From Candidatus Kaiserbacteria bacterium (GTDB lineage Bacteria; Patescibacteriota; Minisyncoccia; Phycocordibacterales; UBA918): a stretch of DNA of 45,614 nt. A program made the translations under genes and the position numbers. The notes below the pieces were generated by a model that saw only the letters and a list, made by a program, of their open reading frames with translations, ran no database searches and had not been told where the DNA came from. This document shows, piece by piece, positions 15,754 to 25,400 of this stretch. Position 1 is the first letter of the stretch; every line of letters begins with the position of its first letter. Where the stretch lies: positions 1 to 45,614 of the forward strand of contig JAGQMJ010000004.1 in NCBI GenBank assembly GCA_020428685.1, read 5' to 3'.

Positions 15754-16887
15754 TTATTGGCTCATAATAGCCATTTTTGATGAAGTTGCAACCGAGGTAT
15801 CAAGAGGGACAATACCTTGCCTAATATATTTTGACAGTCGCGCATCACTTCTCCTCGACAAATCATCCAAGAAACTAAAGGTATCTCTAGCATCCATCAA
15901 CCTCGGTTGAGACAAAACCTTTTCACTTGTAACCGGCATTAATTCCAAGTACGGCTCAGATACTGCGTTAAATCTCAAAACCAAACCCTCTTGAGTTTCC
16001 TTAGAGAAATACTGATCAAAAATATAATTTCCTAGAGAGTAAAATACCAACACTCCATCTACCAAAGCCACGTCTTGCACCACATGTGGATGATGTCCAA
16101 TAATCAAATCAGCTCCGGCTACTACAAGCTGTTTTGCCAACTTCTCTTGCTTCTCACTATGGACATCATCATATTCAACACCCCAATGCACATAAGCAAT
16201 CTGCACATCACTGCGCGACTTAGCATGCAAAAAAACTTCCTCTAATTCTTCTTGACTTAGCTCCTCCTCAATAGACTTGATGCCGATGAGAGAAATGGTG
16301 GTATTTTCAAATTCAATATATGACACTGACTCGCCAGATAAGTCATTGGGCTGGCCAAATATCACATAACCACTTTGGGCCAAGTTGGTTTTAGTATTCT
16401 CAAACCCCAGCTCTCCGGAGTCATAACTATGATTGTTTGCCAATGAGAAATGTGTGAAGCCAAACTTATTGGCACTGCTCAACAGGCCTCGGTCGACAGA
16501 AAACCTAATTTCACCAGCCTTAGTTGGGAGATGAGTTGCTGGTATCGAAGCTTCAAAATTACCAACTACAAGCGACCGCTTTGAGTAATCATTAAAATCT
16601 AGGCCCTTAAAGGGATAATCGACTGATTTCTTTTTCATCAGTTTTTCAATATTCCTAGCCAGAAGCACATCGCCCACAAAAAAGACAGAGTCAGAACTAT
16701 CAGAAACTGCCGTAAGCATAGCTTGAGCACGAAAATCATCATTCAAACTTACACTAGCGATTGATTCTTGGTTTGCTATTTCTCCAATAGTAAGAACAGG
16801 CAAAGAAAGACTTAGCTTGGGACCAAGTAGAGCAACTAAAACAAAAACCAGAGCTAGTCCGGCAAAACGAAAATTCGTACCATTCAT
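15754..16887 (-). CDS. CapA-like metallophosphatase family protein
   Basis: 377 residues with an N-terminal membrane segment and a PGA_cap (CapA-type) calcineurin-like domain. Metal-site motifs include FFVGDVLLARN near 69, VGNFEASIP, SLANNHSYDSG, YVHWGVEYD and IIGHHPHVVQD, followed by the typical VFYSLGNYIFDQ. In firmicutes CapA takes part in poly-gamma-glutamate capsule attachment, but most family members elsewhere have no proven substrate, and no other capsule genes are seen here. The start codon overlaps the last base of the preceding gene's stop, so translation is coupled. Confidence 0.9.
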   Translation of the reverse strand: MNGTNFRFAGLALVFVLVALLGPKLSLSLPVLTIGEIANQESIASVSLNDDFRAQAMLTAVSDSSDSVFFVGDVLLARNIEKLMKKKSVDYPFKGLDFNDYSKRSLVVGNFEASIPATHLPTKAGEIRFSVDRGLLSSANKFGFTHFSLANNHSYDSGELGFENTKTNLAQSGYVIFGQPNDLSGESVSYIEFENTTISLIGIKSIEEELSQEELEEVFLHAKSRSDVQIAYVHWGVEYDDVHSEKQEKLAKQLVVAGADLIIGHHPHVVQDVALVDGVLVFYSLGNYIFDQYFSKETQEGLVLRFNAVSEPYLELMPVTSEKVLSQPRLMDARDTFSFLDDLSRRSDARLSKYIRQGIVPLDTSVATSSKMAIMSQ

Positions 16888-17306
16888 TAGAATATTTTAT
16901 AAGCAACACTAGGGTGAAAAACACCGACCTGGTACATCTGCATGAAAAATAGCACTCCGATTATGGCCAACAGAACTGACAAAACCCAAATCACTACAAT
17001 ATGTACTGTTGTCAGGTCCCGCCCACGACTTCTTGAGGCGATCGTTTCGGTAATATCTACTTCAATACCAAGCAGCTGAGATATTTCCTCTGGCTTTAGA
17101 GCTTCGTCGCTACGAAAAACCTTGTGTAAACCCTCAACTCTGGTTTGGTTGGTTTTTGTGTTTTCGCGAAGCACCATGATGGCAGTGTCAGCCTCATCCT
17201 TGCTATAACGCGCACTCAAAAGCACCGAACGAATTTCTTCATCCGCTGATCCTGGTGGAACACCATTTATTTTTAGAATTGCCTCAATTTGGTCTCGTTT
17301 AATCAT
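16887..17306 (-). CDS. Small membrane protein of unknown function
   Basis: 139 residues, not recognised. The first 90 are charged and predicted helical, and include EEISQLLGIEVD, which might be a short helix-turn-helix-like or dimerising segment. One membrane helix follows near 102-124 (VIWVLSVLLAIIGVLFF), so the N-terminal part should be cytoplasmic. It is packed between a PerM-type permease (3 nt upstream) and the CapA-like gene (1-nt overlap), so it is translated with them. Confidence 0.75.
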   Translation of the reverse strand: MIKRDQIEAILKINGVPPGSADEEIRSVLLSARYSKDEADTAIMVLRENTKTNQTRVEGLHKVFRSDEALKPEEISQLLGIEVDITETIASRSRGRDLTTVHIVVIWVLSVLLAIIGVLFFMQMYQVGVFHPSVAYKIF

Positions 17307-17309
17307 AAA

Positions 17310-18353
17310 CTATTCAACTTCGGTTACTCTTTGATCTTGGATAATATACTGATTGTAAATTTCTAACAATACCAAAAATAGAGTAACAACCACCGGCCCA
17401 ATAATGAATCCGATTGGACCAAACAAAAGTATGCCGCCCAAGACAGCAATAAGAATAATGAACGGGTGCATGTTGTTTCCTCGACTCATCAAGTAAGGGC
17501 CGATAAGATTATCCACTAGTCCGACGATCAAAACAGACCAAATCAACAGACCAACAGCGCTCACAACTTCGCCCGTAAAAAATAAGTATCCAATCGCCGG
17601 CACAGTAACGATAGTTGTACCAATACCTGGCATCAAAGCTCCCACAGAAGCGATCGAACCCCACAATATAGCCCTATCAATTCCAAAAAGCGTAAATCCG
17701 ACCGAAACGAGAGTTCCCTGAATCAAGGCTACTAATATCGTACCTGTCGCCACAGCTCGCACCGCACGTGCCATTCTTTCAAAAATGATTTCATCTTCGT
17801 GGTCTGGCAACGGGCTAGCTTTGATTACTAGCTTCAGAAGCTCCTTCCCGTCTCTAAAGAAATAGAACGAGCCAATAAGCGATATTACGAATACAAAAAT
17901 AGTTGAAACAGTTCCAGCAAAAATAGCACCTAGATTTCCAGTAAACCACTGTGCGCTAGCTACTATTTGATCGGTCAAATCTATCTCAAAGCCAGGCAGG
18001 ACAGTTTGTACAGCCGCCTCAAGCGAAGTGAGAGCTGAATCAATAGTAAGACCGCCTGAGTCTACTTCATGATAAAAAGTAACAATTTCTCTTACCACCA
18101 ACGAGGAAATAAGTATGAGCGGTAGTACTACGGCCACCAGCACTATCATCGTGGTGGCGAAAGCTGCTAAGGATTTATTGTTCTTAGGTACCCTTCTCTT
18201 TATTCGCTCGTACATCGGGTAGCAGATCGTCACAATAATCACCGACAAGGCCAAAGCACTGATAAAAGGTGCCATGATCAGCCAGACCATGTATCCAGAC
18301 AACAGCAAAAGTCCGAAGAAAAATGCGTACTCTACCACTCGACTCAATTTCAT
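17310..18353 (-). CDS. AI-2E family (PerM/UPF0118) membrane transporter
   Basis: 347 residues with seven to eight predicted membrane helices and the family arrangement: two N-terminal helices, a long extracytoplasmic section (about 65-145), and a C-terminal bundle with GSIASVGALMPGIGTTIVTVPA and DNLIGPYLMSRGNNMHP, both characteristic of this family. Members are reported to export AI-2, exchange ions or act in cell-envelope roles, so the substrate cannot be assigned. It opens the operon leading to tgt. A TATACT hexamer 10 nt before the ATG is a candidate -10. Confidence 0.92.
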   Translation of the reverse strand: MKLSRVVEYAFFFGLLLLSGYMVWLIMAPFISALALSVIIVTICYPMYERIKRRVPKNNKSLAAFATTMIVLVAVVLPLILISSLVVREIVTFYHEVDSGGLTIDSALTSLEAAVQTVLPGFEIDLTDQIVASAQWFTGNLGAIFAGTVSTIFVFVISLIGSFYFFRDGKELLKLVIKASPLPDHEDEIIFERMARAVRAVATGTILVALIQGTLVSVGFTLFGIDRAILWGSIASVGALMPGIGTTIVTVPAIGYLFFTGEVVSAVGLLIWSVLIVGLVDNLIGPYLMSRGNNMHPFIILIAVLGGILLFGPIGFIIGPVVVTLFLVLLEIYNQYIIQDQRVTEVE

Positions 18354-18363
18354 ATTATTAAAC

Positions 18364-18369
18364 AGTATA
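18364..18369 (-). promoter_or_regulatory. Candidate -10 element for the AI-2E transporter operon
   Basis: TATACT is preceded by CTG and stands 10 nt before the ATG at 18353. It lies between the upstream gene's terminator and this operon, so a promoter is expected here. No good -35 is visible. Confidence 0.35.
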
Positions 18370-18388
18370 CAGCATTAGTTTGCACAGA

Positions 18389-18414
18389 AAAGGGCCGGTG
18401 TTGACCAGCCCTTT
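18389..18414 (-). terminator. Terminator of the 57-residue membrane peptide gene
   Basis: An 11-bp stem (AAAGGGCTGGT with ACCGGCCCTTT, one G-U wobble in the minus-strand RNA) has a CAAC loop and ends in TTTT. The wobble would be an A-C mismatch in plus-strand RNA, so the hairpin is specific to minus-strand transcription. Confidence 0.75.
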
Positions 18415-18424
18415 ATTCATCAAA

Positions 18425-18598
18425 CTATTGAATTTTCTCTAGTATCTCGCTCTGAGATAATTTGGCAGCCATTTCGATGGTTACCAGCGTCTCTGTCGCA
18501 GCTCTATCTAGAGCAGCAAATGAGCTACTAAAAAAATGTGATAGTCCGTAAAGTACAATCAGGAAACCTATGGCTCTAAACATAGTATAAAATTGCAT
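18425..18598 (-). CDS. Single-helix membrane peptide, 57 residues
   Basis: The frame is open from a GTG at 18661, but a near-perfect promoter places the RNA start at about 18660. The ATG at 18598 behind a purine-rich AGGGGGG is therefore the likelier start. The 57 residues have one membrane helix (FRAIGFLIVLYGLSHFF) and a helical amphipathic C-terminus ending ILEKIQ. It is not recognised. The approximately 60-nt leader can form CCTTCGCT/AGCGAGG around GTCG, which would cover part of the purine-rich site, so translation might be conditional. Own promoter and terminator make it a one-gene unit. A leaderless GTG start giving 78 residues cannot be excluded. Confidence 0.55.
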   Translation of the reverse strand: MQFYTMFRAIGFLIVLYGLSHFFSSSFAALDRAATETLVTIEMAAKLSQSEILEKIQ

Positions 18599-18665
18599 CC
18601 CCCCTCGCTCGACAGCGAAGGTTTCAAATAAAATGAAGGACGCAAGTTCTTCCTGAACCACCTAT

Positions 18666-18693
18666 ATTATAGCACGATAGTTTAACCTGTAAA
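18666..18693 (-). promoter_or_regulatory. Strong promoter of the small membrane peptide gene
   Basis: TTTACA (18688-18693), a 16-bp spacer ending in TGC, and a perfect TATAAT (18666-18671) combine a -35 with an extended -10. It is the best promoter match in the window. Confidence 0.75.
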
Positions 18694-18699
18694 GAGTTT

Positions 18700-19254
18700 T
18701 TAATCTAGGAGTTTTTCTATTCTTTCCTTAAGCTCAACTTTTGTGACTGCTCCATGCTTTTGCATCACGACATTACCCTTTCTATCATAGATGACTGTTT
18801 CAGGCATGTTGTAGCCTTCTATAGATGAATAATATCTATCTGAGGGATCTAGCACCAACTTGAGACTACCTGTACTGTCTATAGTTTTCAGGTAGCTTAC
18901 CGCAGTCATACTTGGCTCAGCTCTATTTATTGCCAAGGCAACCACCTCAGCCTCTTCAAATTCCTGCATAACCTCCGAAAGCTTTTTAAGTTCAGCAGAA
19001 CAAGCAGGACACCAGCTCGCCCAAGAATTAACTACCAATACAGTTCCAACATAATCAGATAAATAAACTTCGTTACCATCAATATCAGTATACGGAGCCT
19101 GTCCTTGAACAGTTTTTAGTGAAGCCAAAGCGGGCGCCTCACTCTCAGGCACATTTCTGTTGTTGGTGACAACCTTCCAGGTATAAAAAGCAGCCAGCAA
19201 TAAAACAAGCCCAAATACCAGCAGCATAATAATACTTGTTTGCTTCTCGGTCAC
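18700..19254 (-). CDS. Membrane-anchored TlpA-like thioredoxin-fold protein
   Basis: 184 residues with an N-terminal membrane anchor (about 8-28) and a TlpA/ResA-type thioredoxin domain. The redox motif WCPAC is at 81-85 in NSWASWCPACSAEL, and the cis-Pro loop is MPETVIYD near 150. Such proteins reduce or rearrange disulfides outside the membrane. Many surface proteins encoded nearby contain paired Cys, which would be plausible clients. The start is a GTG with no clear ribosome site, 9 nt after the upstream gene, so it ends the DUF916-like operon. Confidence 0.9.
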   Translation of the reverse strand: MTEKQTSIIMLLVFGLVLLLAAFYTWKVVTNNRNVPESEAPALASLKTVQGQAPYTDIDGNEVYLSDYVGTVLVVNSWASWCPACSAELKKLSEVMQEFEEAEVVALAINRAEPSMTAVSYLKTIDSTGSLKLVLDPSDRYYSSIEGYNMPETVIYDRKGNVVMQKHGAVTKVELKERIEKLLD

Positions 19255-19263
19255 AATCTAAAA

Positions 19264-19746
19264 CTAGCCTTTAATAAATAACTCAAATTCAGCCGGCAAC
19301 TCCCCTTCTCTAGCAGGAATTAGATTAAATTCGACTTCTCTACCCATAAACCAAGCAGAAAATTCTGCCAAGCTTGAGGCAGTTGCCTCGATCTTAAATC
19401 TTTGGGCAGTTGGCACTTGCTGACAGTCTTCGGAATTATTAATCACTGTGAAATTGAGTCTTACCTGCTCAGGCATAGATTCCATCACAAGAGAGTCCGT
19501 TTCAAGGAGATCGCAAGGTGTAGGGAAATTGATTTCCCCGACCAAAGTATGTACCCCGTCGATATAATAATGCTTTGCATCTATTCGCTTAATGTCTGAA
19601 TACTTGTCAGTTGACACTTCTTCTTGTTGCACTGGCTGCAGGTCCACCTCCTCTAACTCACTACTTTTCAGGTGAGCAAATATAAACATACCTAGTACAA
19701 GAAGTACGAAAAGTACGATTATTAGTGTAATAGATTTTTGACTCAT
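19264..19746 (-). CDS. Small secreted or membrane-anchored protein of unknown function
   Basis: 160 residues with an N-terminal membrane helix (about 6-25), an acidic linker, and a compact beta-rich domain of about 100 residues containing HTLVGEINFPTPCDLL and a second Cys about 37 residues later (SEDCQQ). The Cys pair could form a disulfide. Not assigned to a known family. It lies between the DUF916/LytR_C fusion gene (33 nt upstream) and the TlpA-like gene, so a shared surface role is likely. Confidence 0.75.
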   Translation of the reverse strand: MSQKSITLIIVLFVLLVLGMFIFAHLKSSELEEVDLQPVQQEEVSTDKYSDIKRIDAKHYYIDGVHTLVGEINFPTPCDLLETDSLVMESMPEQVRLNFTVINNSEDCQQVPTAQRFKIEATASSLAEFSAWFMGREVEFNLIPAREGELPAEFELFIKG

Positions 19747-19779
19747 GATATAAAAATTATTTACGAGTAATCCTTATCA

Positions 19780-21438
19780 TTATTCTACACCATTTTTGAA
19801 ATCCTTACCTACAAACACAACTATCGGGGTTCTTTCTTCCGAGATGTCCGAGTAAGCTGAAAGTAGAGAGCCATCTATATGCTTACTAAGTTCTAATGCC
19901 TCATCTGCAAACTCTGGACTGAAGACTATAACTGTATTATTTTCTTCCAGACTAAAATCATTATCTAAATCAGTAATGGTAAACCCTTCCTTTTCAAGTT
20001 TTAGCTGTAATTCTGCACCCAAACCATTTACTCCGCTTTGGTTTACGATGCTAATCAGAGGAAACTCTTTAACCTGAACGTTACTATTGGCAGAAAGGTC
20101 AAGCTTTACCAACTCGTCGTAAGCCAACTGCTCAGAGGTAATCTTCACTTCAGAACCAGCAGCGTCAATCGTTACTTCGTAACTTCTGTTTTCAACCGAT
20201 GCCGACTTGATATATACAAATATCAGAACAACAAAGACAACAACCGTCGTAGACACAACAAAGAACACCTTATTGAGTGAGATAAATTTTGATAAGGTTT
20301 TCAACCAGTCGTGCCAAGTTTCTGTTTGTCTCAACTGGCTACGCAAATCTAAAATCCCAGCCTCAATCGGAGCAACCACCGAAACCTTAGCCCGCCTTAC
20401 CGGCTGAACATTTTGTTTCAAGGCATGCAGCTCAGGAGAAACTCCGGCCATAGCCAACATTTTTCTGATATACAACTTGATAGCCCAACTAACTAGTGCC
20501 ACAAAACCTCCTAATATCAAAATTATCAATCCAAGTATTTTCCAAGGAATTACCCAAAAAGCTGTTTCACTATCAGCAAACTGTCTACTATCCTCACCGT
20601 ATGCCAAAGTTGCAACGGCTGTGTAGCGACCCATATCAGCCAAAGACCATTGGCCCGACCAAGTAAAGTTGTACTTTCTAATACTTTCAGGCAATACATT
20701 TCCAAACATCGTGCTTCGATTGACTGGAATCACACCTCTTTCCTGTCCCCACATGTTGAAGATTTTAATGTCTCCTTGTGGCTGAATATGCACATTCCCC
20801 TTATTTTCAAACCTTAATTCAAACGAAACTTCAGGAGTTTCTGAAATTGCTTTTGTGCTTCTGAACTCACGAATAGCCCCCTTCTCAATCACATCCCCAG
20901 CAACTCTGAGGAAAATCAATGAGCTTACAACTTGTGAAGTTTCAACTTTCATCTTGTTTGGCTCATCACTGAGGGATTTTGTACCAATCATGACTGCCGC
21001 AAAATGTCCTCCTGGCGGCGCATCCTCCGGTACATGAATAGTAAACGGCACTTGAACAGACTGCTCAGGTGGAATAATAATTTCCTTATCTTTCAAGCTT
21101 ATCCACTCAGCTAGAGTTTGTCCGTCGGTTTCTGTTTCTAGAACTGATAAAAATTTCCCTTGGCCAGCTTCACCTTGAGGAGCAAAATTCACCACATCGG
21201 CAAAAACTCTAATTTCAAACTTGTTGGAATTAATAACCTTAACAGTACTTGTCCATGACTGCTCTGGGCTGCCAGACATTTCAAACAAAGTTGGTGACAC
21301 ACTCAAAGTCAAAGTCCCTTGAGCCGAAACCTGTGACGGCAAAAGAGCTAGTCCGGCAATCACACCAAGCATCAATAGAAAGTATTTACTTGTTCTTAAG
21401 GTCGATATCATGGTCTTGCGGTTTAGCGTCGTGTCCAT
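19780..21438 (-). CDS. DUF916-like membrane protein with C-terminal LytR_C domain
   Basis: 552 residues. A signal peptide ends near LPSQVSAQ (about 40). Residues 41-290 form two beta-sandwich-like units resembling DUF916/WxL-interacting proteins, with the recurring patterns VSPTLFEMSGSPEQS, IPPEQSVQVPFTIHVPEDAPPGGHFAAVMIG and LRFENKGNVHIQPQGDI. A membrane helix lies near 295-316, a second near 386-410, and the end (about 460-548) carries NQSGVNGLGAELQLKLEKEGF and FSPEFADEALEL, a LytR_C-type domain. The start at 21438 overlaps the previous gene by 53 nt; an ATG at 21411 gives a shorter signal peptide and is about equally plausible. DUF916 proteins bind wall components and partner proteins in firmicutes; the role here is inferred. 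Confidence 0.8.
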   Translation of the reverse strand: MDTTLNRKTMISTLRTSKYFLLMLGVIAGLALLPSQVSAQGTLTLSVSPTLFEMSGSPEQSWTSTVKVINSNKFEIRVFADVVNFAPQGEAGQGKFLSVLETETDGQTLAEWISLKDKEIIIPPEQSVQVPFTIHVPEDAPPGGHFAAVMIGTKSLSDEPNKMKVETSQVVSSLIFLRVAGDVIEKGAIREFRSTKAISETPEVSFELRFENKGNVHIQPQGDIKIFNMWGQERGVIPVNRSTMFGNVLPESIRKYNFTWSGQWSLADMGRYTAVATLAYGEDSRQFADSETAFWVIPWKILGLIILILGGFVALVSWAIKLYIRKMLAMAGVSPELHALKQNVQPVRRAKVSVVAPIEAGILDLRSQLRQTETWHDWLKTLSKFISLNKVFFVVSTTVVVFVVLIFVYIKSASVENRSYEVTIDAAGSEVKITSEQLAYDELVKLDLSANSNVQVKEFPLISIVNQSGVNGLGAELQLKLEKEGFTITDLDNDFSLEENNTVIVFSPEFADEALELSKHIDGSLLSAYSDISEERTPIVVFVGKDFKNGVE

Positions 21439-22393
21439 CCTTTACATACATCACAACCTCATCTCCATCTTCGTCATCATAAGCGTCTTGAGCAAAAGCT
21501 CGTCGGAACAACAAGGCTACTATGACAGCAGTCAAGAGAATCCCGATAAAGATAATAATCATTAGATTCATTGGCATCATGTAGAAGAAAGTTGTGTCAT
21601 ACAAAGATGCTCTTTGGTTTTCTCCATAGTCTAGAGATATATTGGCCTTAAATCTACCCAGATCATTATCAAGAGGGACAGAGCTTTTAAGAACAACTTT
21701 CTCACCTGGGGCAATAGCTTTTCCACCATAGTCAACTGGGACAGAAGTGACTTCAACTCCCTTCGAGTCATAGAAAATAATCTCTCCAGCTGGTGATGAC
21801 GGCAAATCACCCATGTTTTCAACCTCAATATCAATTGATCTATTATTATCTCCAGTCACGAACCGATTAATTATAAAGCTACTGATACGCATACTGTCCT
21901 TTCTCTCGTCTGCAATAGTAACTTTTACAATTACACCTTTAGCATCACCAGCCATTGCAACAGCTTCAGCCTTAGGCCTATTGGGAGCTTCAACGAAACC
22001 AATAAAAGCATGGTAAACCCCTGGCTCAGCATATGGATGAACCTTGATTGTAAGGGGAACTTCTACTGACTCTTTTGGCATCAGCTCTACCCTACCTCTG
22101 GTTATTTCCAGCCAGCTCGTGATTGTATTTGTCCGGTCGGTCATTACCGGTGAGACGAATTCTTTGATCTCTCCCGCTGAATCAATAGTAATCTCATTAA
22201 CAGTCACAAACATGACTGCTTTTCTAGTGTCGTAATCACTAGTAAGAGAGATAGTTTTGGTTATAGAGTCTCTAGGCTCAAGAGTTTCGTCAACTAGAAA
22301 TGGTCTAATTGTAATCTCAGATGCTAGCGAATAATTTGGTAACAGCAAGCAAATCAGCAAAGGTATCGCTGCCAAGTTAATCCTTTTTTTCAT
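21386..22393 (-). CDS. DUF916-like surface protein with C-terminal membrane anchor
   Basis: 335 residues. The ATG at 22393 starts directly with a signal peptide (MKKRINLAAIPLLICLLLP, cleavage near ASE). Two beta-sandwich units follow, with MPKESVEVPLTIKVHPYAEPG and VENMGDLPSSPAGEIIFYDSKG, the same layout as its neighbour and as the DUF916/WxL-interacting family. A membrane helix near 280-300 is followed by an acidic cytoplasmic tail. The frame remains open upstream to 22438, but that extension overlaps the previous gene and hides the signal peptide. An extended -10 element sits 6 nt before the ATG. It opens the operon that ends with the TlpA-like gene. Confidence 0.85.
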   Translation of the reverse strand: MKKRINLAAIPLLICLLLPNYSLASEITIRPFLVDETLEPRDSITKTISLTSDYDTRKAVMFVTVNEITIDSAGEIKEFVSPVMTDRTNTITSWLEITRGRVELMPKESVEVPLTIKVHPYAEPGVYHAFIGFVEAPNRPKAEAVAMAGDAKGVIVKVTIADERKDSMRISSFIINRFVTGDNNRSIDIEVENMGDLPSSPAGEIIFYDSKGVEVTSVPVDYGGKAIAPGEKVVLKSSVPLDNDLGRFKANISLDYGENQRASLYDTTFFYMMPMNLMIIIFIGILLTAVIVALLFRRAFAQDAYDDEDGDEVVMYVKDGHDAKPQDHDIDLKNK

Positions 22394-22399
22394 TTCTAT

Positions 22400-22408
22400 A
22401 TAATAGCA
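22400..22408 (-). promoter_or_regulatory. Extended -10 promoter before the DUF916-like operon
   Basis: TGCTATTAT ends 6 nt before the ATG at 22393, in the short gap after the giant surface-protein stop codon. A leaderless transcript is predicted. Confidence 0.5.
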
Positions 22409-22409
22409 T

Positions 22410-25400
22410 CTAGAACACCGGTACGGCCAGATAGACAATGTCAGTTTCGTACTCTCCGGCTGGCTGCATTTCCGTCACTAATACTCTAAATACTATATCT
22501 TCCGTTCCTCCGATTGGAAGAGAGCTGTACATAATTTCTGAAGGGGTCGTACTGAGTGCTGCATAGGTATCGGTCGGACCAAAGCGAGCTGAGCCACCCT
22601 CGAGGGTTGCGTCAGTCGTATGATACCCGACACAGCCAGTTGTCGCACCACTACAGGCTGTAGCCCATCCTGCTGGAACAGCATTACTTGAGGTAATATT
22701 ATCAATCGCAATTCCGTAGCTACTCATCATTTGTTGTCGCGCATATTGGAGCACCTGATACCCTTCTGTAGCGTTGGTGCTGACCGTGATTCTTTGGGCT
22801 GCTATCTGGTCATCATTGAACGGGATCGACCCAAACGTCACACCGGTAGCTGTAGTAGTAGCATCAGTCACTACCCCAGCTGTATTTGTGCCAGACGGTA
22901 ATCCAGAAATAGAAAACGTAAGAGCCGAGTTGCCAGACAAGACAGACGGGTAGCTCTCACCTATATCATGAGGCACGATTTCGTCATTTATTGACTTTGC
23001 AAGCCTAAAATAGTAAACAGCGCCAACTCTAGCTCCCGCTTGAGAAATAGTGAAGGAATATTCTTTGGATTGCTGTGCGCCATGAGTATGCCCCGTCACA
23101 TGAGCTGATGTTTCATTATGTGTACCACAACCATTTCCTAAACCTGAAATACATGACTCAGTGTCAGATAAAGTTGAAGAGCTGATTAAAGCATTGTCTA
23201 CGCCGCCACCATTTGTGTAGCACCACAGTGAATTCTCTACACAGGTAGTAGAAGCCACTACGTCGACAGGATTAGCGAATGATATATCATCTGAGAACTG
23301 CAGCTTAAACTTAACATCACTACCAGTGATATTTGCGCGCTCTCTTACGGTGACTCTGAGCATGAGCGTGTCATCTATTTCTATATTTGCTGGTGCAACA
23401 TTTTCATTCGCCAAAGGGCTGGTTGGAGTTTCACTGCCAACGTCGCTATACCAGCGCCAGTTCATGGTGACAGGAGAGAAGTCTGCTGTTCGTATTTGAG
23501 GATAATGCAAATATCCATCCAACGGAGAACCATCAGAAATCACCATCCTAAAACAATAAACTGTATCAGGGTTTGCTCCATTCTGCTGCACAAACCAATC
23601 GTACTCTATATCCTCTCCATCAAACACCACAAACGGGTTGGAAGCTGAGGGGTTGGTCGACTCCAAAGTACCTGCCACATCAGAAACAGAAACTAGCAAA
23701 TCTCCTGGTACTGGAGGGTCGGTCGAGAGAGCTGTGCCGTCCACAGTAGATGTGCCAACATACCCTCGCCAAATAGTTGAACTGGCGGTTTGACCAACAT
23801 CTTCCCACGTACTAACAGCAGTACAGGTCGTCAATCTTTCAGCATACTGGAGCTTAAATTGCTGGAACCCAGCCGGCATGTTGGCGTTTGAGACACGAAG
23901 ACTCATGCGGATACGCAAATAATCATCTTCACCTAGTGGAGAATCATTTGCAGTTATAGTGGTATTTTCTCCCAGATCACTGAGGCCAGGTGGCCATGGA
24001 TCTGTCGGAGTTAATGTGTCATTGTCGCTATAGAAGCGATAATAATTCTGCCGAATCGCTAAGTCAGCCACAGGCCACTGCACCAGCTCCACTCTGTACG
24101 ATAGATTCTGACCAGTATCACTACGCCATATTTCGTAAGTTGTAGTACTAGTTATTCTGGCTCCCATAATTGGTCTTGGGTAGGCATTGTTTGTTCCAGC
24201 TGCACTACTATTAACAAAAATCGAGGCATTATTCGCTGCATTTAGTGGAGTCGAGATAGCGAGCTCTATAGTCAAAGGCTCTGCTCCATTGATTGTAGAC
24301 CCGTTCTGGCGTTGGACATTCATCCCATTTGAACCAGTCTGAGTATTCTCAATCACCCAAGCTACCGATGTCTGACCAATACCAGTATCCGCTCCACTTT
24401 CAAGCTCATAAGAAACGGCCCCAATACTAGACAGCCAAACCTGATGTCCGAAATGAACCACGTTTGTACTAGCACCCATTCTTTTTTGTGAATGAATAAA
24501 AGTTCTAGCCAAAGAATTAACTGCTGTGATTGATTCTGTTTCAGCTGTTCCTGCAGCCGTGTAAGTATGCTCAGATCTTTGTACTACCCAGTTATTTCCA
24601 ACATACTCCACAACGGCATAACTCACATCCACGAAAGCGTTACCGGTTGCTCCACGTGTAAAGACTGGCTCATCACTACCAGCTGCCCAGCTAGATGTTA
24701 CCTGTCCAGCGTAGTAGTTTCTTGAAGTATTCCTATTCCTGATACCCGTTACATATACAACAACATCACTATCATCTGTCACAGAAGCAGACGTGCCCGT
24801 GGCAACCAAATCACTGTTTGTGAGAGTGATAACTCCGACGTCCCTAACTATCATTTCATTATCTGTAGAAACTGCCCCTACGAATTCAACAATCTCCCAA
24901 TCAACGAAAGTGTCTGAAATACTAGAACCTCGAGTGAATGTAATACTTGTCATAATATTACTTGGATTACTAATGTAAGCCGTCACATCGTCAGCATTCT
25001 GAGCACCTCCCGCAGTCAAGTCTCCAGCACCCGTATGATGACTGTTAGTAATTCTTACAAAAGCTTTGTTAGCAGCTGAAGGGGCTGTGTAATCGACCCC
25101 TGCAGTAATGGTAATAGACGAACCTGTAATAACTGAATTACCTCGTTGCACCTTGAAGTCACGCTTTGGAACTGTTGTAATTTCTGCATAAGTATCATAC
25201 CCCTGTAAATCCGCCCCATTGGCACTAACTCTAAAACAATAAGTAGTATTATTGAGTGCATTAGCGGTTGAAGTGATGCTGTACTCAAGATCAACATGTT
25301 CATCCGTATCTAAAGTTGTACTTGCAGTTAGGGATTCAGTATCTCTCACTCCACCGTTTGGAGTAAGGAAAGTGGTATTCTCATCTGTCACTCCTCCGAT

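Noticed and set aside
22394-22438. Longer start for the DUF916-like gene reading into the giant protein gene
   Set aside because: It would hide the signal peptide behind a Cys/Tyr-rich stretch, and it overlaps the previous coding end. The ATG at 22393 gives a normal signal peptide.
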